Positions 24,895 to 32,352 of a stretch of DNA of 64,000 nucleotides are shown here, in pieces. The stretch's first letter is position 1; each line of letters starts with the position of its first letter. Where the stretch lies: contig JBMDXQ010000006.1 of NCBI GenBank assembly GCA_048594975.1, forward strand, positions 1 through 64,000, written 5' to 3'. The notes beneath the pieces are model-generated. The model saw only the letters and a list, made by a program, of their open reading frames with translations. It searched no databases and was not told where the DNA came from. Source of the stretch: JBMDXB01 sp048594975 (lineage in GTDB: Bacteria; Acidobacteriota; Vicinamibacteria; Vicinamibacterales; 2-12-FULL-66-21). Position numbers and translations under genes: made by a program.

Positions 24895-27800
24895 TCACTT
24901 CCGCTCCACCCGGCACACCAGCGCTTTCGCTTCCATGATCCGAACGTTCGGTTCCTCCGATATGGCGACCAGGTCGTTGACCACGTCGCCGGTGACGAGG
25001 CCGCGGCCCCCGAAGTGGTAGGGGAGGCCGACCTGGTGGAGGGTCCGCCCCTGGACCGCGATCGGTCGCATGCGTGACGTGACGAGCGCGCGCGCCTCGA
25101 TCGCGCCCCGCGCCGTCGTCACCCGCACCCAGCTGCCATTGGCGACGCCGATCTCCGCCGCCAGTTCGGGCGAGAGCTCGCAGAAAAGCTCCGGCTGCAG
25201 TTCCGCGAGGTGCGACAGCGTCCGCGTCATGCCGCCGGCGGTGTGATGCTCGGTCAGCCGGTACGTCGTCAGCACGTGCGGGAAGCGCGGGTCGCCCGGC
25301 GACGCCGCGTAGGGATTGTCGTCACGCACCTTCGGGTCCGCGGCAGGATTCGTGTCGCGCGAGTACAGCCGGTTCGCAACCGGTGACTCGAGCGGCTCGT
25401 AATGCGCGGGCAGCGGTCCGTCCTTCAGACCGGCCGGCACCCAGATCCAGCCGACGCCGTCCGGGTGCATGATGAACGGCGCATCGCCGGCGAGCGCCGC
25501 GTCGCCGGTCGCGCCGGGCGGCGGGACGTAGTCGGGAGGTTTGTCCCTGGTGAAGTCGGGCGTGTCCAAACCGGTCCACTCGCGCCTGCCCTCGTCCCAC
25601 CACACCAGGCGCTTTCGGTCGCTCCACGGCACGCCGTCGGGCCGCGCCGACGCGCGGTTATACAGGATCCGCCGATCGGCGGGCCAGGCGAAGCCCCACC
25701 CGTGCCCGTATGGTCCGGACGGATGCCGCTCGCGCGAGCGATTGCGGTCCTCCTCCGGATACACGCCGGAGTAGATCCAGCAGCCGCAGGAGGTGGTGCC
25801 GTCCGCCGCCAGTGCGCGGAAGCCGCCGACGAGCCGCCCGTCCCCGGTGCGGCCGTTGATCTCCTGCAGGACTTCGTCGATGACCGGCTCGTCGTGCGGC
25901 CCTTCGGTCGTGTAGTCCCAGGTGAGCGCGCGCAGGCCGGAGTGGCGCGGCCGCGCGTCGGCCGCAGCCTTCTCTTTCAGGCGGCGGCCGAGGTGATAGA
26001 CGAACCAGGCCTCGCTGCGCGCGTTGCCCGGCGCATCGACCGCTTTCTCGTGCCACTGCAGCAGGCGCTGCGTGTTGGTGAAGCAGCCATCCTTTTCGGC
26101 GTGTGCCGCCGCGGGAAAGAAGAAGACCTCACTGGCGATGTCCGCGGTGCGCAGCTCGCCGCGCTGCACTTCCGGCGAGTCGAGCCAGAAGGTCGCGGTC
26201 TCGGTCTCGACCATGTCGCGGACGACGAGCCATTTCAGGTTGGCCATCGCACGTCGCTCGAGCCGCGCGTTCGGCGCCCCCACTGCCGGGTTCTGGCCCA
26301 TCACGAAGAGGCCCTCGATCGGCATGCGCGTGCCGCGCCGTGCCGCCGGCAACGCCGCGTCGGCCATGTCGAGCCAGTAGCCCAGGTGCGAGTGGTCGCC
26401 GCTGATGCGGGGCAGCCATCCGAAGCCGAACTCGTTCTCACGCGTGGCCGCGTCGCCGTACCACGCCTTGAGCAGCGACACGACGTAGCGATCGAAGTTC
26501 GCCCACCCGCCGGCGCGCGCACGGTGCCTGGCGATGTAGGGAGCGAGCGCGGCCGCATCGGCGCCGAACGCCGGCATCGGGAGGTACCCCGGCAGGATGT
26601 CGTAGAGCGTCGGAATGTCGGTCGAGCCCTGGATGGACGCGTGCCCGCGCAGCGCGAGCACGCCGCCGCCCGGCCGGCCGACGTTTCCGAGGAGCAGCTG
26701 CAGGATCGCCGCGGTGCGGATAATCTGCACGCCGACCGAGTGCTGCGTCCAGCCCACGGCGTAGCAGATCGCGCCGGTCCGCTCCGGCCCCGATGCGCGG
26801 CAGAAGGTGTCCGCGATGCGGAGGAACGTCTCGCGCGGCACCCCGCAGACCTCTTCGACCAGCTCCGGCGTGTAGCGGGCGTAGTGGCGCTTGAGGATCT
26901 GGAAAACGCAACGTGGGTGCTGGAGGGTCGGATCGCGGCGGGGGTGATCCAGCCTTGCCGGCTCGTCGCCCCGGTCCTTGCCGTGTCCGGCGCGCGCCGG
27001 ATGCGCCTCGCTGCCGGCAGCCCTGAAGGGCTGCGCGGCGCCGTCGGCGGCATCGTCTGTCTCGTACGCCCAGGTCTCAGGGGAATACCGCCCTTGCTCC
27101 GCATCCCACCCGGAGAAGAAGCCGCCGAGCTCCTCCGTGTCGCGGAACCGCTCGTCGATGATCGTCGCGGCGTTGGTGTAGGAGACGACGTAGTCGCGGA
27201 ACTCGAGGCCGTTGGCGAGCACGTGGTGAACCATCGCCCCGAGGAACACGATGTCACTTCCTGCCCGGAGCGGCGCCCACAGGTCGGCCATCGCCGACGT
27301 GCGCGTGAAACGCGGATCGACGTGAATCACCGTGGCGCCGCGCTCTCGCGCCTTCATCACCCAGCGGAAGCCGACCGGGTGGTTTTCCGCCATCGACGAT
27401 CCCATGATGAGGATCACATCGGCGTTCTGCAGGTCCTGCTGCGCGGTGGTGGCGCCGCCGCGGCCGAACGTCGTGCCCAGACCGGGCACGGTGGAGCTGT
27501 GTCATATCCGCGCCTGGTTGCTGATCGCCACCATGCCCAGGCCGCCGGTGAACAGCTTCTTGATCAAGTAGTTCTCTTCGTTGTCGAGGGTCGCGCCGCC
27601 GAGATGCGCGATCGATGGACACTGCATCAGCGACAGACGGCGGCCGTCGGCCTCGCGTGTCTCTTCGAAGTGGCGCTCGCGCGAGTCCCACACGCGCTCG
27701 GCCACCATATCCATCGCCGTCTCGAGATCGATCTCCGACCACTGGCTGGCGAACGGCGCGCGGTATTTCACCCGGGTGGCGCGCGCGGCGTGGGTGAGCA

Positions 27801-28089
27801 GCTCGAAGGTCGCCGCGCCCTTCGGGCACAGGTGTCCTTCCGAGATCGGCGACGCCGGATCGCCCTCGACGGCGACGACGCGGTTGTTCCGGTGGAAGAT
27901 GAGCTGCCCGCAGCCGACGGCACAGTAGGGACAGACCGAGCGTCCGACCGAGGCGTGCTCGTGGCGCGGCCGCAGTGCGAGCGTCTCCGCGCTCATGGCC
28001 TCGGGTCCGGTGCCGTCGCCGCCGGTCGCGAGCTGGCGAAGGACGGGCCAGTCGGTGAGCAGGTCGAGGAGGCGCACGGCCCGTATCAT
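24895..28089 (-). CDS. fdhA: Selenocysteine formate dehydrogenase, catalytic (alpha) subunit
   Basis: A 1064-residue molybdopterin enzyme that oxidises formate to CO2, read through an in-frame TGA (27502-27504) as Sec196. Context NQARI-Sec-HSSTVPGLGTTFGRG matches the NQARV-Sec-H active site of respiratory FDHs. The 4Fe-4S motif is Cys53, Cys56, Cys60 and Cys88 (SVCPYCAVGCGQ...HLCPKG). A SECIS hairpin sits 18 bases after the TGA. The ATG at 28089 gives a family-like N-terminus (LLDLLTDWPVLRQLATGG); 27 more residues upstream would be read from repeat DNA. No twin-arginine signal is seen, so localisation is unclear. About 30 unusual residues after TWAYE include a REP-like palindrome (27017-27034). 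selA, selB and selC are not in the window. Confidence 0.93.
27017..27034. repeat. REP-like palindrome inside fdhA
   Basis: GCAGCCCTGAAGGGCTGC, two 8-base arms around GA, lies in the coding sequence of fdhA within a stretch absent from ordinary FDHs. GCCCTGAAGGGCTGC also occurs at 61896-61910 between genes, so this is a shared right-part repeat. Confidence 0.65.
27472..27490 (-). promoter_or_regulatory. SECIS hairpin of fdhA
   Basis: On the minus strand CGTGCCC-GGTCT-GGGCACG forms a perfect 7-bp stem with apical loop GGTCT. The loop begins 18 bases after the TGA, the same spacing and the same loop as in E. coli fdhF. It would recruit SelB for selenocysteine insertion. Confidence 0.9.
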
Positions 28090-28139
28090 CGTCCGAGCGC
28101 GCGCGCACCCGCAAGGGCCATGGATCCACGAATTACCAT

Positions 28140-28168
28140 GCCGAATGACGAATGATTCGGCATTCGGC
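28140..28168. repeat. Hairpin repeat GCCGAATGACGAAT/ATTCGGCATTCGGC
   Basis: Arms 28140-28153 and 28155-28168 pair at 13 of 14 positions around one base, followed by another CGGCATT unit. It lies between the fdhA start and the next gene's stop, and resembles the CATTCGGCATT end of the element at 60285-60402. Confidence 0.65.
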
Positions 28169-28203
28169 ACTCGGCATTGCCACCGGAGATACGTTTGCTT
28201 TCG

Positions 28204-29754
28204 CTACGGCGTGAAGATCACGCCGGGCGCGAGCTTCCAGGCGGGGTCGAGCGCCCGCTTGACCGCGCGCATCTCCTCCACCCCGGCATCCCCGTAGAGC
28301 TGCCGCAGCAAGGCCTGCTTGACCGGATTTCGACCGACGCCGTGCTCGGCGAGAGGCGATCCACCCCGCCGCGCCACCTCGCGCCCGAACTCCAGGATCG
28401 CCTCCTTTCCATTGACCACGTCGTCGTAGCTCCGCGGTATCACGTTTGGATGGACGTTGCCGTCCGAGGCATGGCCCCAGATCGCGTAATCGAGCCGCCG
28501 CGCGGCGAACCCCTCGCGGTAGGCACGCATCATCTCCCCGAAGTGCCGGGCGGGGACGATCATGTCCGCGGCGGTCTTCTCGATGCGCGGATCGATGTCG
28601 CGCTTCGCCGCGCCGACGCGCTGGTTGACGCCGGCAGGCACCCCCTCGCGCAGTGCGATCAATTCATCCATGCGCCGCCGGTCGCCCGGCAGCGCAATCT
28701 CGGTCTCATCGAGCAGCCGGAATCCGTCGAGCAGGCGGCAGAAGCGCCCCAGCGGCGCGTCGGGCGCGGCCCCTTCGAGGGCACCCGCGATCTGGTCGAA
28801 CGCTGCCTCGCGCGTCGTCCCGGCCGGCAGCTCCAGCTGGACGAGCAGCGCGATCCCGGTTCCCGGCGGGAACGACGCGTTGCAACGCGCATCCACGCCA
28901 TCCTCCCGGAGGATCTCGATCGATCGCTGATCGAAGTGCTCGACGCCCGCAATGTCGATCCCGCGCGGGTCGCGCGTCCGCCAGGTCTCGCGCGACGCCG
29001 CGCCAAGCGCTTCCACGACCCGCAGCCCCGTCGCTTCCGACGGGCAGGGCACGAGTGCCAGCGCGCCCGCGGGCGCCGGCGAGAGGATCCGGAAGGTCAC
29101 CTCGGTCACGATGCCGAGCGTGCCCTCGGAACCGATGAACAGGTCCACGAGGTCCATGCCGGCGGCGGCATGGTAGCCGGCCGAGCGTTTCGGCACGGGC
29201 GGCATCGAGTAGGACGGGATCGGGACGACGACGCTGCCGCTGCGCGCCGGGACCTGCAGCGTTCGCCCGCGCGCGACGTACTGGCCGCGCTCGAACGACA
29301 GCATAGCCCCGTCCGCGAGGACGACGCCGAGCCCGAGCACCCAGTCGCGCGTGGTGCCGTACTTGAAGGTGGCGGCGCCAGCGGCGTTGGTCGCGACGAT
29401 GCCGCCGGCGGTCGCGCCCGTGAAGGTCGGCGCCGGAGGAAACCACGCGCCGGTGAACGCGAGGTGCTCCTGGAGCGCCTCGATCGTGACACCCGGCTGC
29501 ACGCGCACGTGCGTCGCCGTGGTCTCGATAATGCGCACCATCTTCGCCGTGGCGAGGATCGTCTCGCCCATCGGCGTTGCGCCGCCGGTGAGCGACGACT
29601 GGGCGCCGATCGGCAGGATAGCGGGAAACGACGTCACGGCGTCGACCACGTCCGCCGCATCGCGCGGGAAGACCACGCCGGCGGCGTGGCCCCCCGGGAA
29701 GTGGGCGGCGTCTTCGAGTAAGCCGTCAGTCGAAAGTCGATAGTCGAAAGTCAC
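28204..29754 (-). CDS. FAD-linked oxidase, GlcD/D-lactate dehydrogenase type
   Basis: A 516-residue protein with an FAD-binding PCMH domain (ILPIGAQSSLTGGATPMGE; ATAGGIVATNAAGAATFKYG; IGSEGTLGIVTEVTF) and a C-terminal FAD-oxidase domain ending GHASDGNVHPN...EHGVGRNP. This is the GlcD/LDHD family that oxidises 2-hydroxy acids; the acceptor is unknown. The GTG at 29754 and the first 11 residues (TFDYRLSTDG) are read from the end of the adjacent simple-repeat array, so the native start may have been replaced or lie further in. It begins two bases after the stop of the four-helix-bundle gene. Confidence 0.9.
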   Translation of the reverse strand: MTFDYRLSTDGLLEDAAHFPGGHAAGVVFPRDAADVVDAVTSFPAILPIGAQSSLTGGATPMGETILATAKMVRIIETTATHVRVQPGVTIEALQEHLAFTGAWFPPAPTFTGATAGGIVATNAAGAATFKYGTTRDWVLGLGVVLADGAMLSFERGQYVARGRTLQVPARSGSVVVPIPSYSMPPVPKRSAGYHAAAGMDLVDLFIGSEGTLGIVTEVTFRILSPAPAGALALVPCPSEATGLRVVEALGAASRETWRTRDPRGIDIAGVEHFDQRSIEILREDGVDARCNASFPPGTGIALLVQLELPAGTTREAAFDQIAGALEGAAPDAPLGRFCRLLDGFRLLDETEIALPGDRRRMDELIALREGVPAGVNQRVGAAKRDIDPRIEKTAADMIVPARHFGEMMRAYREGFAARRLDYAIWGHASDGNVHPNVIPRSYDDVVNGKEAILEFGREVARRGGSPLAEHGVGRNPVKQALLRQLYGDAGVEEMRAVKRALDPAWKLAPGVIFTP

Positions 29755-29855
29755 GGTCAGAGTCGGGAGTCAGGGTCCGAGTCAGAGTCCGAGTCAGGGT
29801 GAGAGTCCGAGTCAGGGTCAGGGTCAGGGTCAGAGTCTCGGTCAAAGTCAGAGTC
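29726..29855. repeat. Left inverted array of the four-helix-bundle cassette
   Basis: Reads inward from TCAGTCGAAAGTCGATAGTC into about 100 bases of GAGTCAGG/GAGTCAGA hexamer-type repeats. On the minus strand these encode the Asp-Ser/Asp-Pro tail of the four-helix protein and, at the outer end, the start of the FAD oxidase. Confidence 0.8.
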
Positions 29856-30281
29856 TTCTCCTATGTTTGAGCTCGAGTGGGCGTTCGGGTCGGTACGGTT
29901 GCCCAGGCCACGGTCCTTTCGATCGCAGTTCCGAAGGTACTTGATGAAGCCACCGAGCATCCGGCTCAGTTCGAGAGCGAGGGCGCTGCACCGGGCATAA
30001 TCCTGCGGTTCGATATGTCGCCGCCGCCAGGCAATCAGGAGCCTTCCCCGGACCTCGGCGGCCGAGGCCTTCGACCGGAACAGGTACTGCGCGAAGCTGC
30101 GATCAGTAGGCTGCTCGAACCCCTCCGGGATGTTCGCCACGATGGAGTCGATGGCATCGCGTATCTGCTGCCGGAGATCGTAATCCCTGCCAAACGCCGG
30201 GCGGTCGAGAAGCGTATTAACTGCATCCCACAGTTCCAGCGTCTTCTTCCACACGAGCAGATCTACGAAGTCCTTCGCCAT
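29757..30281 (-). CDS. Four-helix bundle protein (S23/IVP family) with acidic repeat tail
   Basis: Residues 1-120 are a four-helix bundle of the 23S-rRNA-intervening-sequence (S23, TIGR02436) family: DFVDLLVWKKTLELWDAV, then QIRDAIDSIVANIPEGFEQ, SFAQYLFRSKASAAEVRGRL and a final helix ending MLGGFIKYLRN. No rRNA gene is nearby, so it is an orphan member. Residues about 140-174 are an Asp/Ser/Pro run (DSDFDRDSDPDPDPDSDS) encoded by the flanking repeat array, probably not part of the ancestral protein. The gene is bracketed by inverted arrays on both sides. The diversity-generating-retroelement accessory protein Avd belongs to the same fold, but no reverse transcriptase is present here. Confidence 0.85.
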   Translation of the reverse strand: MAKDFVDLLVWKKTLELWDAVNTLLDRPAFGRDYDLRQQIRDAIDSIVANIPEGFEQPTDRSFAQYLFRSKASAAEVRGRLLIAWRRRHIEPQDYARCSALALELSRMLGGFIKYLRNCDRKDRGLGNRTDPNAHSSSNIGEDSDFDRDSDPDPDPDSDSHPDSDSDSDPDSRL

Positions 30282-30336
30282 GGCGCAAGGGATCAGGGCA
30301 AGGCTTATGCCAGGGGATCGATCGCGACCGTGACGG

Positions 30337-30451
30337 ACTTTGATTGCGACTGTGACTCTGAATCTGACTGTGAGTCCGGCTCTGACTCTGGCCTCTGACT
30401 CTCACTCTGGCTCTGACTCTGACTCTGACTTTCGACTTTCGACCGTCGACT
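30337..30451. repeat. Right inverted array of the four-helix-bundle cassette
   Basis: Reads outward from the gene as GACTTTGATTGCGACTGTGA, then CTCTGACT units, and ends TGACTTTCGACTTTCGAC. This is the left array in inverse orientation: both arrays place the hexamers inside and the TTTCGACT motif outside. Confidence 0.8.
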
Positions 30452-30499
30452 TGCGAAGCACCGCCAGATCCCCTACGTTAAACCTGAGGAGAGTCCCCG

Positions 30500-31825
30500 A
30501 TGCGTCTGGCGATCGCCGTGTCCGTCCTCGTGCTGACCGCGTCGTTGACCGCCGCGGACTGGCCGCACTGGCGTGGGCCACATGCGACTGGTATCGCGCC
30601 CGATCGGACGCTGCCGCTGCGCTGGAGCGCGACCGAGGCCGTCGCCTGGAAGGCGCGCATTGCCGGCCTGGGCGTGTCGACAGCGGTGATCGCGGGCGAT
30701 CGCGTGTTCGTGACCTCGCAGGCTGGCGCGGGCGTGCGCCGGCCGGGCAATCACCCGCGGCTCGTCCAGGGCGGCGATGCGGCCGCGGCGGGCGAGCGGG
30801 CGCTCGGCGCGGGGCGCAGCGCCGCGGCATCGGATCGGATCGAGTTCATCGTCGAAGCTATCGGCCGCGCCGATGGCCGTCGAGCCTGGGAGTATCGGCT
30901 CGCCGCCGAGGGACCGCTGCCCGCAGTACACGACAAGCACAACCTCGCCAGCCCGAGCCCGGTGACCGACGGGCGCCTCGTGTTCGCGTGGTTCGGCACC
31001 GGCCAGCTGGTGGCGCTCGAGGCGGCCAGCGGCAAGGTCGCGTGGCAACGGCACCTTGGCCGCGAGATCGCGCCGTTCGACGTGCAGTGGGGCCACACCA
31101 GCTCGCCCGTGCTGCACGGCGATCATCTGATCCTGCTGTGCGATCACCCGGCCGCGTCCTACCTGCTCGCCCTCGACAAGGCAACGGGGAAGGAGCGCTG
31201 GAAGGCAGACCGCGGAACGGGCCGCTCGTCGTACAGCACGCCGCTCGTCCTGCAGGTGTCCGGCCGTGCCGAGATCGTCGTCAACTCCAGCGAGCGCGTG
31301 GACGGCTACGACGCCGCAACCGGCGAGCTGCTCTGGCATTTCGGCGAGCCGAACCGCTTCCCGATTCCCGCCGCGGTCGTCCACGACGGCGTCATCTACA
31401 TGAGCCGCGGCTACCGCAGCGGTCCGTACTTCGCAATTCGTCCCGGCGGCCGTGGCGCGCTGCCGCCCAGCCACGTCCTTTGGCACGTGCCAACCGGTGC
31501 GCCGTACGTGTCGTCGCTCCTGTACTTCGACGGCCGCGTCTACATGGCGAACGACGTGGGCGTGCTGACCGCCGTCAGGGCCGCGAGCGGTGAACGAGTC
31601 TGGCAGGAGCGCGTCGACGGCGTGTTCTCCGCCAGCCCGGTCGCAGGGGCCGGCCACGTGTTCTTCGCCGCCGAGGGAGGGACGACCTTCGTCGTGAAGG
31701 CAGGCGAGCAGCCCGAAATCGTCGCGAAGAACGACGTCGGCGAGCGGATCATCGCGTCGCCGGCGATCGCCGCCGGCCGCATCTTCCTGCGCACCGACGA
31801 CCACGTCATCAGCATCGGCCAGTGA
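30500..31825 (+). CDS. Secreted PQQ-type beta-propeller protein 1
   Basis: A 441-residue exported protein with a signal peptide (RLAIAVSVLVLTASLTAA) and BamB/PQQ-like propeller repeats: DWPHWRGPHATGIAP, LVALEAASGKVAWQRHL, LLALDKATGKERWKADR, YDAATGELLWHFGEP, LTAVRAASGERVWQERV. GAGGAG precedes the ATG. Tryptophan-docking repeats are intact but PQQ-dehydrogenase catalytic residues are not evident, so it is probably a scaffold or binding protein in the periplasm. A paralog is at 62021-63307. Confidence 0.87.
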   Translation: MRLAIAVSVLVLTASLTAADWPHWRGPHATGIAPDRTLPLRWSATEAVAWKARIAGLGVSTAVIAGDRVFVTSQAGAGVRRPGNHPRLVQGGDAAAAGERALGAGRSAAASDRIEFIVEAIGRADGRRAWEYRLAAEGPLPAVHDKHNLASPSPVTDGRLVFAWFGTGQLVALEAASGKVAWQRHLGREIAPFDVQWGHTSSPVLHGDHLILLCDHPAASYLLALDKATGKERWKADRGTGRSSYSTPLVLQVSGRAEIVVNSSERVDGYDAATGELLWHFGEPNRFPIPAAVVHDGVIYMSRGYRSGPYFAIRPGGRGALPPSHVLWHVPTGAPYVSSLLYFDGRVYMANDVGVLTAVRAASGERVWQERVDGVFSASPVAGAGHVFFAAEGGTTFVVKAGEQPEIVAKNDVGERIIASPAIAAGRIFLRTDDHVISIGQ

Positions 31826-31888
31826 CTGTGACTCTCGCTTCCGGCCGTGGACGGCCGACTGTCATAATGAACCCAGGGAGCCACCTCG

Positions 31889-32284
31889 ATGACTCGAAGG
31901 GTCGTGTTCGTCGCCGCCGCAATCGCGGTGCTCGGCTGCGTGGGTTTCGGCCAGGAAGGGGAGCTCTCCTCGCCGACGCTGCGCATTGCGTGGGGGGAAT
32001 TCAAGCCCCTCTACGACGCAAAGAAGGTGGTCGTCGTCGACGTCCGTGACGAAGGCTCGTTCCGGGCGGGCCACATCCCGGGCGCCCGCTGCATCCCGCT
32101 CGACAACGTGGAGAAGCGTGTGCCGGACCTGAAGAAGCTGCAGAAACCCATCGTGACCTACTGCGCCTGACCCAACGAGAACACGAGCGCCCGTGCGGCG
32201 CTCACGCTGCAGAAAAACGGCCTCGACGCCCGCGCGCTGATCGGCGGATACGGGACATGGACGAAGGAGACGAGCAAGAAGTAG
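31889..32284 (+). CDS. Rhodanese-like protein, probable selenoprotein (in-frame TGA)
   Basis: A 131-residue secreted or lipid-anchored rhodanese (signal peptide VVFVAAAIAVLGC). The domain is clear: VVVVDVRDEGSFRAGHIPGARCIPLDNVEKRV, then VTYCA-TGA-PNENTSARAALTLQKNGLDARALIGGYGTW to a TAG at 32282. The TGA (32168-32170) falls exactly on the second cysteine of the YC-x-C-P-x-E active-site motif of this subfamily, and the family sequence continues without a frame change after it. A hairpin meeting bacterial SECIS rules follows. With fdhA on the same contig also using TGA, Sec94 is the best reading; a nonsense mutation is the alternative. Sulfurtransferase or redox role. Confidence 0.78.
32185..32203 (+). 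promoter_or_regulatory. Candidate SECIS hairpin of the rhodanese gene
   Basis: GAGCGCC-CGTGC-GGCGCTC is a perfect 7-bp stem; the 5-base loop starts 21 bases after the TGA and has G at its second position. These features satisfy the bacterial SECIS description (loop distance 16-37 bases, G in the first two loop bases). Confidence 0.65.
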
Positions 32285-32345
32285 TCATTGTGGATCGTGG
32301 ATTGCGGATTGAATTGTAGATTGGCGATTGTCGATTGGCGGATCG
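32285..32345. repeat. GATTG-type tandem repeat
   Basis: About 55 bases of imperfect GGATTG/CGATTG units (GTGGATTGCGGATTG ... GGCGATTGTCGATTGGCGG) fill the gap between the rhodanese and the next gene. AT-richer than its surroundings. Confidence 0.6.
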
Positions 32346-32352
32346 CGGCGCG

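Noticed and set aside
25402..28155. 917-residue open frame opposite fdhA
   Set aside because: It is an antisense shadow of a conserved enzyme: Arg/Val/Gly-rich without domain motifs.
24895..28170. Reading fdhA as two genes or a nonsense pseudogene
   Set aside because: The TGA is at the selenocysteine site, in frame on both sides, and followed by a SECIS hairpin.
28090..28170. Longer fdhA start at 28170
   Set aside because: The extra residues come from the GCCGAATG hairpin repeat, and the FDH-like N-terminus begins at 28089.
29757..30281. Diversity-generating retroelement (Avd-like protein)
   Set aside because: No reverse transcriptase, template or variable repeat is seen; fold similarity only.
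29726..30451. CRISPR-like array
   Set aside because: Units are 6-8 bases with no unique spacers of constant length, and no cas gene is present.
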